NCBI GenBank assembly: GCA_031274075.1
Contig: JAISQQ010000122.1
Location: 1 to 9,284 of the forward strand
DNA: 9,284 nucleotides
Source: Accumulibacter sp.
GTDB lineage: Bacteria; Pseudomonadota; Gammaproteobacteria; Burkholderiales; Rhodocyclaceae
Reading direction: 5' to 3'
The notes below the pieces were generated by a model. That model did not search any database. It worked only from the letters and a program-made list of their open reading frames with translations, and was not told the DNA's origin. Below, one piece after another: positions 1-7,800 of this stretch; position 1 is the stretch's first letter; the number at the start of each line of letters is the position of its first letter. The position numbers and the translations under genes are program-made.

Positions 1-18
1 CGCCGCCGGAAGTTGACG

Positions 19-90
19 AATGGATTCCGGCTTTCGCCGGAATGACGGGGTTGTGGGAATGGATTCCGGCCTGTTCCGGAATGACGGGGT
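19..90. repeat. Two tandem copies of the ATTCCGG/CCGGAAT hairpin repeat
   Basis: Two copies of the motif TGGATTCCGGC...CCGGAATGACGGGGT lie at 19-51 and 57-90. Each is a short stem-loop: ATTCCGGC with GCCGGAAT in copy 1, and ATTCCGG with CCGGAAT in copy 2. The arms are identical and the loops differ (ctttc versus cctgtt). This resembles the widespread proteobacterial intergenic repeat of the type 'GTCATTCCGGCGAAAGCCGGAATCCA'. It carries no coding sequence. Confidence 0.8.
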
Positions 91-120
91 GGTATCGGAG
101 ATACCTGTTTGCGGGTTTCT

Positions 121-201
121 CTGGGAGCGCGGGGCTTCCGCCCCGCAACGGCGGCGGCCGTGTCATAGCGCTGTTGCGGGGCAGGTGCCCCGCGCTCCCA
201 G
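121..201. repeat. Large palindromic REP-like element (CTGGGAGCGCGGGGC family)
   Basis: The left arm begins CTGGGAGCGCGGGGC and the right arm ends GCCCCGCGCTCCCAG, its exact reverse complement. Inside, GCCCCGCAAC pairs with GTTGCGGGGC, so the element is a nested long hairpin of 81 bp. A half copy lies at 4361-4386 and a more diverged full copy at 8236-8318, so this is a dispersed family. No transposase is attached. It could be a REP-type, transposase-mobilised element, but that is inference. Confidence 0.8.
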
Positions 202-206
202 CAAGC

Positions 207-319
207 GTAGCTTGGATAAGCCGCGCGTAGCGGCGCAACCCGACATTCGTCCGTCCGGCGCAAAACGCCGCTTGATTCGATGAACGATCGTCGGGTTGCG
301 CTTCGCTTACCCAAGCTAC
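207..319. repeat. Palindromic GTAGCTTGG...CCAAGCTAC repeat downstream of the DUF5610 gene
   Basis: GTAGCTTGGATAAGC and GCGCAACCCGAC on the left are mirrored by GTCGGGTTGCGC and GCTTACCCAAGCTAC on the right, giving imperfect inverted arms across 207-319. A small internal hairpin, GGCG-CAAAA-CGCC, sits in the middle. The arms belong to the common 'GTAGxxTGGGTxAGCGxAGCGxAACCCxAC' type of intergenic repeat. It starts about 50 bp past the stop codon of the minus-strand gene at 371-970 and could end its transcript, although no U-rich tract follows. Confidence 0.7.
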
Positions 320-370
320 TTTCCGATCTCTGACACCTGGACTCGATGCGTCGGCGATCCTTGCCTTGCG

Positions 371-970
371 TCAGGTCGAGGTTTTCAGCCCTTCCAGGGT
401 TTTCGAGAGAAAGTCGTCGTAGCCCTTTTGCACCAGTTCAAAAGTCTTTTCCACGCCGCTTTTCACCTCGCCCGAGAAGACTCCCAGCCCTTCCAGAATG
501 TTCTTTGCTTCGTTATAGCCTTGCTCGAAGCCTTTGCGAATCACGTTGACGAAGTTTTGCGCGACTTGTTCGGGGTCTTCGCCGGGATGTTGTCTGGCGT
601 AGCTTTCATAGAAACCGGTGGAAAGGCTCAGGATGCGCCCCGCCGTGGCTTCCGCCGAATTGTCCTGGCTGGCCGCCGCGTTCTGGATCGCATCCGGCCC
701 CAGCTCCGGCGCGAGCAGGGAGTTGATATGGTCTATCGCGGACTGGAACAAAAGCGCCTGCGGCTGATTTCCCGCGGAAATCGAAACCTGCGCGGAAGCT
801 TGCAGGATGCTGATGTTCAGTTGATGTTTGGCGGCGAGGGCGACATTCACCTTCTTGCCCGCCGAGGCCGCCGCGTTTTCGGAAGCGCCGTCCACCGCCT
901 TCGTTTCCGGCCGTGTGTTCTGCAATCCCAGGCTCGTCTGGGAAGAATCCACAGAAGCGATTGCACTCAT
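371..970 (-). CDS. DUF5610 domain protein, probably flagellar-regulon (class 3)
   Basis: This encodes a 199-residue soluble protein with no signal peptide or membrane segment. Residues about 50-185 match what I remember of the DUF5610 family, with the runs LNISILQASAQVSISAGNQP, LAPELGPDAIQNA and RILSLSTGFYESYARQHPGED. The family's biochemical role is unknown to me. The first 48 residues are rich in Ala, Ser and Thr and look disordered. I chose the ATG at 970 because AAGGAAA lies about 8 nt upstream; an in-frame ATG at 994 lacks a comparable site. The gene stands alone behind a near-perfect sigma-28 promoter (1130-1156), which implies co-expression with late flagellar and chemotaxis genes. The 5' UTR would be about 150 nt. 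The DUF5610 call is from memory of family sequences; the flagellar link rests on the promoter. Confidence 0.8.
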   Translation of the reverse strand: MSAIASVDSSQTSLGLQNTRPETKAVDGASENAAASAGKKVNVALAAKHQLNISILQASAQVSISAGNQPQALLFQSAIDHINSLLAPELGPDAIQNAAASQDNSAEATAGRILSLSTGFYESYARQHPGEDPEQVAQNFVNVIRKGFEQGYNEAKNILEGLGVFSGEVKSGVEKTFELVQKGYDDFLSKTLEGLKTST

Positions 971-1110
971 TTCGTTTTTCCTTTCTGCCGCCATCGCGGC
1001 AATGCAAAATTAAAATAGTCGTGCGGGCGCCTTGAAAACCTCGGGAAATTTGCGAAATCGCGCTCACAAGCCATTGATTTCACACAACACGGAGTATGAA
1101 TTTTCATGAA

Positions 1111-1195
1111 TTTTCGAGGTGCTCATGTTTTATCGGCACGAATGCCGCGAACTTTAATATTTATTTTTGAGGCGCTCATGTTTTTATCGGCACGA
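1111..1195. repeat. Direct repeat of about 31 bp covering the sigma-28 -10 box
   Basis: Copies at 1111-1141 and 1164-1195 share GAGG(T/C)GCTCATG, a T run and ATCGGCACGA. They differ by one T/C substitution and single-base T/C length changes. Each holds the TTATCGGC block, which is GCCGATAA on the minus strand. Only the copy at 1130 keeps the TAAAGTTC -35 box. At the matching place (1203-1210) the second copy has CACCGGGC, so it should be non-functional. Confidence 0.8.
1130..1156 (-). promoter_or_regulatory. Sigma-28 (FliA) promoter driving the DUF5610 gene
   Basis: On the minus strand the sequence reads TAAAGTTC, 11 nt, GCCGATAA. The known FliA consensus is TAAAGTTT-N11-GCCGATAA, so this matches 15 of 16 defined bases with the exact spacer. 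It points toward the gene at 371-970, with a transcription start expected near position 1122. No other gene lies between them. Confidence 0.85.
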
Positions 1196-1210
1196 TCGGA
1201 AAGCCCGGTG

Positions 1211-1339
1211 TTCAGAGGACAGAGGACAGAAGACAGAGGACAGAGGACAGAGGACAGTTCAGTTACCGGGCGCTTCGCGCCCGCAAATATTACTGTCTTC
1301 TGTCTTCTGTCCTCTGTCCCCTGATTACTGTCCTCTGAA
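1211..1339. repeat. Heptad-palindrome element, copy A (overlaps the trpA 3' end)
   Basis: This 129-bp element has perfect 12-bp ends, TTCAGAGGACAG and CTGTCCTCTGAA. The left arm is six tandem heptamers at 1216-1257, five AGGACAG and one AAGACAG. The right arm is six heptamers of the inverse type (CTGTCCT, CTGTCTT, CTGTCCC, CTGATTA) at 1293-1334. Between them is a 35-bp core (1258-1292) with the hairpin CGGGCG-CTTCG-CGCCCG. The core matches copy B at 34 of 35 positions in opposite orientation. The diverged heptamer CTGATTA holds the trpA stop codon. I do not recognise this family. It has no open reading frame of its own that I believe. Confidence 0.85.
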
Positions 1340-2131
1340 ATCGATGCCCCGGCGCAGATCGGCGACGAGCCGTTTCACTCTCGCGCAGACCTCGCCCGCC
1401 GGCGACTGTTCGATCTCTTCGATGATGCGGCTGCCGACGACCACGGCGTCGGCGACGCGCGCGATCGCGCCGGCCGTCTGTGCGTCGCGGATGCCGAAAC
1501 CGACGCCGACCGGCACGCCGACCGCGGCGCGGATTTCCGGGATGCGCCGGGCCACGGACTCCACGTCGAGCTGCGCCGAGCCGGTGACGCCCTTGAGCGA
1601 AACGTAGTACACGTAGCCGCTGGCCAGTTCGGCCACCATGGCGACGCGCTCCCTGGTCGAGGTCGGCGCGAGCAGGAAGATCGGGTCGAGCGCGTTGGCG
1701 CGCATGGCCTGGGCAAAACCGGCGCTCTCTTCCGGCGGATAATCGACCACCAGCACGCCATCGACGCCGGCGTCGAACGCCGCCGCGGCGAACACGTCGA
1801 CGCCCACGGCCTCGATTGGATTGGCGTAGCCCATGAGCACGACTGGCGTTTCGTTGTTGTCGGCGCGGAAGTTGGCGACCATTTCCAGCACCCGGCGCAG
1901 GCTGACCCCCTTGGCCAGCGCGCGTTCGGAGGCGCGCTGGATGGTCGGCCCGTCGGCCATCGGATCGGAGAACGGCACGCCGAGCTCGATGATGTCGGCG
2001 CCAGATTCGACCAGCGCGTGCATCAGCGGCACGGTCAACTCCGGATCGGGATCGCCGGCGGTGATGAAGGGAATCAGCGCGCGCCGCTCCTGCGCTTGCA
2101 GACGCTCGAATGTAGCCTGGATCTTGGACAT
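1325..2131 (-). CDS. trpA: Tryptophan synthase alpha subunit
   Basis: TrpA cleaves indole-3-glycerol phosphate to indole and glyceraldehyde-3-phosphate and channels indole to TrpB in the cytoplasmic alpha2-beta2 complex. The 268 residues equal the usual family length. Catalytic Glu49 ([11 protein letters not shown]) and Asp60 (DPMADGPT) are at the canonical positions. The phosphate-binding segment GFGIRDAQ (211-218) and the VVGSRII stretch (231-237) are present. The ATG at 2131 is set by GAGGAG 7 nt upstream and by homology; the open frame extends further upstream but lies inside trpB. It starts 10 nt after the trpB stop, and its ribosome binding site overlaps that TGA, so translation is probably coupled. 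The last residues, FRGQ and the stop, are encoded by heptad element A, so the native C-terminus has probably been replaced or trimmed. Confidence 0.97.
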   Translation of the reverse strand: MSKIQATFERLQAQERRALIPFITAGDPDPELTVPLMHALVESGADIIELGVPFSDPMADGPTIQRASERALAKGVSLRRVLEMVANFRADNNETPVVLMGYANPIEAVGVDVFAAAAFDAGVDGVLVVDYPPEESAGFAQAMRANALDPIFLLAPTSTRERVAMVAELASGYVYYVSLKGVTGSAQLDVESVARRIPEIRAAVGVPVGVGFGIRDAQTAGAIARVADAVVVGSRIIEEIEQSPAGEVCARVKRLVADLRRGIDFRGQ

Positions 2132-2141
2132 GGCGCGCTCC

Positions 2142-3347
<1,206 letters not shown>

Positions 3348-3537
3348 GAATGTTTCTTCCTTGAGGCAATTCGAACAAGAGCCGGATGAGCGGCTGTGAG
3401 CAGCAAGGCCGGCAAAGCGCCGGATTCAGAGCGAATCGGACAAATTGGACTCAAGTGTGATCGGCAAGAAACCGTCGCCAGAAGTTACGGGTGCGTCCGC
3501 CACAGGTCTTGCGCATCGTTCGTCCAGTTCCAAAAAA
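3348..3537. other. trpF-trpB intergenic spacer of 190 bp
   Basis: No gene is supported here. A small hairpin, CCGGC-AAAGC-GCCGG, sits at 3409-3423 without a T tract on either strand, so a terminator call is weak. I found no convincing -35/-10 pair for a separate trpB promoter and no heptad element. The spacer ends with the trpB ribosome binding site. Confidence 0.5.
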
Positions 3538-4158
3538 TCAATCGATGGCCGCCGCCCGCGCGGCGGCGATGAAAGCACGAATCCTTGCCGCGTCCTTGAC
3601 GCCCCTGGCCGACTCGACGCCCGACGAGACATCGACGGCCGCCGGTCTCAGCCGGGCGATGGCCTCGCCCACGTTGCCCGCGTCGAGTCCGCCCGACAGC
3701 ACGAGCGGCTTCGACACTGCGGATGGAATCAGATCCCAGTCGAAAGTCCTGCCGCCGCCGCCATAGGCTTCGACGAAGGCATCGACCAGAATGGCCTGCG
3801 CCGAGGGGAACTCCGCCGCGTATTGTAGCAAATCGAATCCGGGCCTGATCCGCGCCGCCTTGATGTAAGGCCGGTCGAACTGCCGGCAGTACGCCTCGTC
3901 CTCGTCGCCGTGAAATTGCAGCCCATGCAGCGGCACGGCGGAAAGCGTCTCGCGCACGCAACAGGCTTTGGCATTGACGAACAGCCCGATCACGCTGACG
4001 AAGGGCGGCGCCAGCCGCGCCAGCCGCTCCGCCCGATCCAGGTCGACGAAACGCGGACTCGGCGGAAAAAAAACCAGCCCCATCGCGTCGGCGCCCGCAT
4101 CGATGGCCGCCCGCATGTCCTCGTCGCGGGTCAGGCCGCAGATCTTGATTCGTGTCAT
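3538..4158 (-). CDS. trpF: Phosphoribosylanthranilate isomerase
   Basis: TrpF carries out the Amadori isomerisation of N-(5-phosphoribosyl)anthranilate to CdRP, the step before indole-3-glycerol phosphate synthase. The 206-residue length is typical of a stand-alone TrpF barrel. The general base Cys7 is in KICGLT and the general acid Asp126 is in ILVDAF. GLQFHGDE (79-86), the phosphate-binding LSGGLDAGNV (154-163) and VDVSSGVE (175-182) are all present. The start at 4158 is fixed by the canonical MTRIKICGLT N-terminus, but the upstream sequence has no good Shine-Dalgarno match. It is first in the trpF-trpB-trpA order, with heptad element B directly upstream. Betaproteobacteria often have truA before trpF; it is absent here. 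Confidence 0.97.
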   Translation of the reverse strand: MTRIKICGLTRDEDMRAAIDAGADAMGLVFFPPSPRFVDLDRAERLARLAPPFVSVIGLFVNAKACCVRETLSAVPLHGLQFHGDEDEAYCRQFDRPYIKAARIRPGFDLLQYAAEFPSAQAILVDAFVEAYGGGGRTFDWDLIPSAVSKPLVLSGGLDAGNVGEAIARLRPAAVDVSSGVESARGVKDAARIRAFIAAARAAAID

Positions 4159-4187
4159 GGACGCCAGGGATTAAGCCAAAGTCATGA

Positions 4188-4193
4188 ATTATA
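4188..4193 (-). promoter_or_regulatory. Candidate -10 box for the trpFBA operon
   Basis: The minus strand has a perfect TATAAT about 30 nt before the trpF start. The -35 position at 16-18 bp spacing falls inside heptad element B and reads TGTCCT or similar, a poor match to TTGACA. There is no TGn extension. The box is plausible by position and sequence, but the promoter as a whole is incomplete by consensus. Transcription would start near 4181 and leave a very short leader without room for an attenuator. Confidence 0.4.
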
Positions 4194-4197
4194 CGTG

Positions 4198-4307
4198 GTT
4201 CAGGATTCAGAGGACAGAAGACAGAGGACGGAAGACAGTAATATTTGCGGGCGCGAAGCGCCCGGTAACTGGACTGTCCTCTGTCTTCTGTCCTCTGAAT
4301 CCTGAAC
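4198..4307. repeat. Heptad-palindrome element, copy B (upstream of trpF)
   Basis: Perfect inverted arms of 32 bp at 4198-4229 and 4276-4307 start with GTTCAGGATTCAGAGG. Heptamers of the AGGACAG/AAGACAG type fill 4211-4238 (four units). CTGTCCT/CTGTCTT units fill 4274-4294 (three units). The 35-bp core at 4239-4273 carries the hairpin CGGGCG-CGAAG-CGCCCG and is the reverse complement of the copy A core except for one base. With copy A it brackets trpFBA in inverted orientation. Confidence 0.87.
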
Positions 4308-4360
4308 GCCCCCCCAGGGCGATTGCGCTATGTGGCGTCGTTTGCATCGTGGCGATTTTC

Positions 4361-4408
4361 CTGGGAGCGCGGGGCTTCCGCCCCGCAGTAGGGCGGATGC
4401 AATCCGCC
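4361..4408. repeat. Half copy of the CTGGGAGCGCGGGGC repeat joined to a GGCGGAT hairpin
   Basis: Positions 4361-4386 repeat the left arm of the element at 121-201 base for base (CTGGGAGCGCGGGGC then TTCCGCCCCGC). The right arm is missing. It is followed by GGCGGAT-GCA-ATCCGCC at 4392-4408, a perfect 7-bp stem of another common repeat type, and then by the heptad half element. Three repeat families have been stitched together here. Confidence 0.7.
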
Positions 4409-4422
4409 GGTCGTAAGCTCCG

Positions 4423-4492
4423 GCGCGAAGCGCCCGCTAACTGGACTGTCCTCTGTCTTCTGTCCTCTGTCCTCTGAACCCCAACGCCCCCC
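4423..4492. repeat. Heptad-palindrome element, half copy C
   Basis: This matches the right half of copy B: half of the core (GCGAAGCGCCCG then CTAACTGGA), four heptamers (CTGTCCT, CTGTCTT, CTGTCCT, CTGTCCT) at 4446-4473, and the shared tail AACGCCCCCC. The left arm and the left core half are absent, replaced by the unrelated repeat at 4361-4408. It is in the same orientation as copy B. Confidence 0.8.
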
Positions 4493-4623
4493 TTGCATTT
4501 TTCCGCCTTCTGGCTGAAACTCCAAAGCTGTTCGTGGTGTCCGTGGAAAAAAAAGTGAGCAAGATGGATAAAACGGCGCAGCATCTTTTCGACCGGGCGG
4601 CAGCCAATCTGGCCCGATTCTTG

Positions 4624-4658
<35 letters not shown>

Positions 4659-4736
4659 CATCGCCCCTCACCCGCGCCCGAATCGAGTCGCAGCGCGGCT
4701 TTTGGCGTTTCCGGCGCGCTATCCTCGCGCCATTTT

Positions 4737-4890
4737 CCGGCCTGGGTACGCCAGGCGGCGCTACCCGGAGCGGGTGAAGCATGCCGCGCGGGTGTTCCAC
4801 TGATCGGCATGAAGAACCTGTACCCGGCGAGGAGAGAATCCGGCATTGTCCTGAAGCTTCCTGAATCTGCGTTTCCTTAGGTAATTTTCC
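4737..4890 (+). other. Hairpin-rich leader upstream of the GGDEF/EAL gene
   Basis: Several inverted pairs are visible. GGGTA at 4744 can pair locally with TACCC near 4762, or GGGTAC with GTACCC at 4820-4825. ATGCCG at 4781-4786 can pair with CGGCAT at 4805-4810. The competing partners for GGGTA suggest two alternative folds. I recognise no known riboswitch class, and in particular no conserved GEMM c-di-GMP core. The leader ends in TTAGGTAA, the ribosome binding site for the ATG at 4891. No convincing sigma-70 promoter was found between 4657 and 4890. Confidence 0.3.
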
Positions 4891-7800
4891 ATGCGAATCA
4901 TGCAATCCATCCTGGATTTCTGGAACAGCCTCACGGTGCGGGTGCGCCTGATCCTGGTGTTCATCACCATCAAGGTATTGCCGCTGATACTGCTGGTATG
5001 GATTGCCTGGGCCCAGACGCAGGAGACCGCGGCGTATCTCGGGCAGCAGTTCGAGGAACTGGTGACCACGGCCAATCGGGCGATCTTCCAGGTCGGCGAC
5101 AAGGCGGTCAGCGACGCGGCCAGCGCCCTAGACGTCCGCGCGCGCGACGAAATCGAGCGCCTGACCACCGACACCGCGCGCCGGGTCGCGGACTTTCTCC
5201 ACGGCCGCGACGCGGACATCCGCTACGCCGCCTCGCTTCCCCCGGACGCCGACGCCTATCGCGGCTACGTCGAGCGCAAGCGCCAGAACCTGATCGTGCA
5301 TGGCCGATGGACCCTGAACGCGGACGGCAGCGACTGGCAACCCGAAACCGTCCCCGCCGTCGACGGCTACGTCGCGACGCCGGGCAGTCCCGACAACGCC
5401 ATCAGCTTCCACTACCTGCCGCCGACGCCGCTGAAGCAGGAATACCGGCCGCTCTACCTGGAGATGAGCTTCGTCGGGCTGGACGGCATGGAAAAGATCA
5501 AGGCGACGACTTCGCCGCGCGTCAGCCCCGAACTGAAAGACGTCTCGGAACGCAAGAATACCTACGCCAAGGCGGAAACCTATTTTGCCGCCCTGAAAAA
5601 ACTCAAACCCGGCGAAATCTACGTCTCCGACGTCATCGGCCGCTACGTCGGCTCGCAGATCATCGGCAAATTCACCCCGGAAGCGGCAAAGAAACGCGGC
5701 ATCGCCTTCGAGCCGGAAAAACACGCCTACGCCGGCAAGGAAAACCCGGTCGGCAAACGCTTTGAAGGCATCGTGCGCTGGGCGACGCCGGTGACCGAAA
5801 ACGGCCGGATCATCGGCTGGGTGACGCTGGCGCTCAACCACGACCACCTGATGTCCTTCACCGACCACATCGTCCCCACCAACGAACGCTACCGCGACAT
5901 CAACGACGCTTTCGACGGCAACTACGCCTTCATATGGGACTACAAGGGGCGCAGCATCGTCCACCCGCGCCACCATTCGATCGTCGGCTACGACGAAAAC
6001 GGCGAACCGGAAATCCCCTGGCTCGAAGACACCGTCTATGAAGATTTCCTGAAAAGCGGCCTGCCCTGGCGCGAATTCATGAAAACCGCGCCGACCTTCG
6101 TCGACCAGTTGCAGAGCAGGAAACCGGCGAAGGCGCTGACCGAGCGCGGCGACGTGGGCCTCGACTGCCGCTGGCTCAATTTCGCGCCGCAGTGCACGGG
6201 CTGGTACAACCTCGCCGACCAGGGCGGCTCCGGTTCCTTCCAGATCCTGTGGAGCGGACTCTACAAACTCACCACCACGGCGGCGATTCCCTATTACACC
6301 GGGCAGTACAGCCCGGAAGCGGCAGGCAACAAGCGCGGTTTCGGCATCGTCACCATCGGCGCCAACGTAGACGACTTCCACCGCGCCGCCACCGAAACCA
6401 AGGAACGCCTGAACGAGCTGATCGCGCTCTCCAACGAGGACATGCACGCCCGCGGCGTCGCCGCCGAAAACGCGCTGCGCGACAATATGCGCGCCACCGC
6501 GCTCAGCCTGGCGAAATCTACGTTCGTGCTGATCGTCCTAGTAATCGTCATCGCCATCTGGATGGCCTCCTACCTGTCCCGGAAACTCGGCTGGCTCAAC
6601 GACGGCTTCAACCGTTTCCGCGTTGGCGAAAAGGACTTCCGCTTCTCCTTCGAACACAAGGACGAGATCACCCAACTCGCGTCCACGTTCAACGAAATGG
6701 CGGACACGCTCAACGCCAACATGGCGGAATTGCAGCGCGAAATCGGCGTGCGCCGCAAAACGGAACAGGAACTGCGCAACATCCACGCCACCCTGGAACA
6801 ACGCATCGCCGAACGCACCGCCGAGCTCTCGCAGGAAGTGGAAACCCGCCGGCAGGCGGAAGTCCAGTTGCAGTACATGGCGCATCACGACCCGCTGACC
6901 GGGCTGGCCAACCGCGGCCTGTTCAACGAGCAACTGCATCGCGCCCTGTCGCAAAGCAAGCGTTCCGGAAAATACGGCGCGCTGCTCTTCTTCGACCTCG
7001 ACAAATTCAAGCACGTCAACGACGTGCTGGGACACGCGGTCGGCGACGCGCTGTTGATACACATGGCGAACATCCTGAAGGAACGGGTACGCGGCACCGA
7101 CACCGCCGCGCGGCTGGGCGGCGACGAATTCGCCGTGGTCATGGTCGACATGGATCGCCCCGAACGCGCCGCGGTGCTGGCGCAGAACATCCTCGACAAA
7201 CTGGAAACCCCGGTCACCCTCTGCGGACACGAACTGAAAGTCTTCAGCAGCATCGGCATCGTCACCTTCCCCGACCGCAAGAACCACGCCTCCGACGACA
7301 TGGAAAACATCATCAAGAACGCCGATGCCGCGATGTATCTCGCTAAGTCGTCGGGCGGGATGCGCTACCGCTTCTTCGAGCGCGGCCTGCACGACAAGAT
7401 CATCGAAACCGACCGGCTGATCGGCGAATTGCACACCGCGCTGGCCGAAAACCAGTTCGAGCCGTACTTCCAGCCGATGTTCCACACCGACGCGCAACAG
7501 GTCTTGTACCTCGAAGTACTGGCGCGCTGGTCGCACCCGGAACACCACATCCTGTCGCCGGAAGTCTTCCTCGAACCCGCCGCGCAATCCGGGCTGCTGA
7601 CCAAAATCGACATGCAAATGCTCGACCAGGCCTGCGCCTACGCCAAAAGCTGGCGGGACGCGGCGCTACTCTTCGGGCGCGTGTCGATCAACATCTCCCA
7701 GGCGCAGCTCGAACACGCCGGATTCGCCGACGAAGTCGAGCGCAGCCTGAAGAAATACGAACTGCCGCCCTTCTGCCTGGCGGTCGAAATCTCGGAATAC

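Noticed and set aside
296..1018. 240-residue plus-strand frame opposite the DUF5610 gene
   Set aside because: The minus-strand product matches a known domain and has a promoter and ribosome binding site; this frame has neither and starts inside a repeat.
1216..1334. Possible CRISPR array from the tandem heptamers
   Set aside because: The units are 7 bp, contiguous, without unique spacers, and arranged as inverted arms around a hairpin.
1106..1607. Short frames reading the heptads as RGQ/TED peptide repeats
   Set aside because: The heptad repeat is open in several frames; the peptides are a by-product of a palindromic DNA element.
4737..4890. Known c-di-GMP, cobalamin, TPP or glycine riboswitch
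   Set aside because: I looked for the conserved cores of these classes and found none.
5128..7617. Two long minus-strand frames (5128-6447 and 6538-7617) opposite the GGDEF/EAL gene, and a plus-strand frame at 6192-7346
   Set aside because: They are shadow frames of a well-supported 1107-residue protein; the products are Val/Gly/Asp-rich or Arg/His-rich with no family features.
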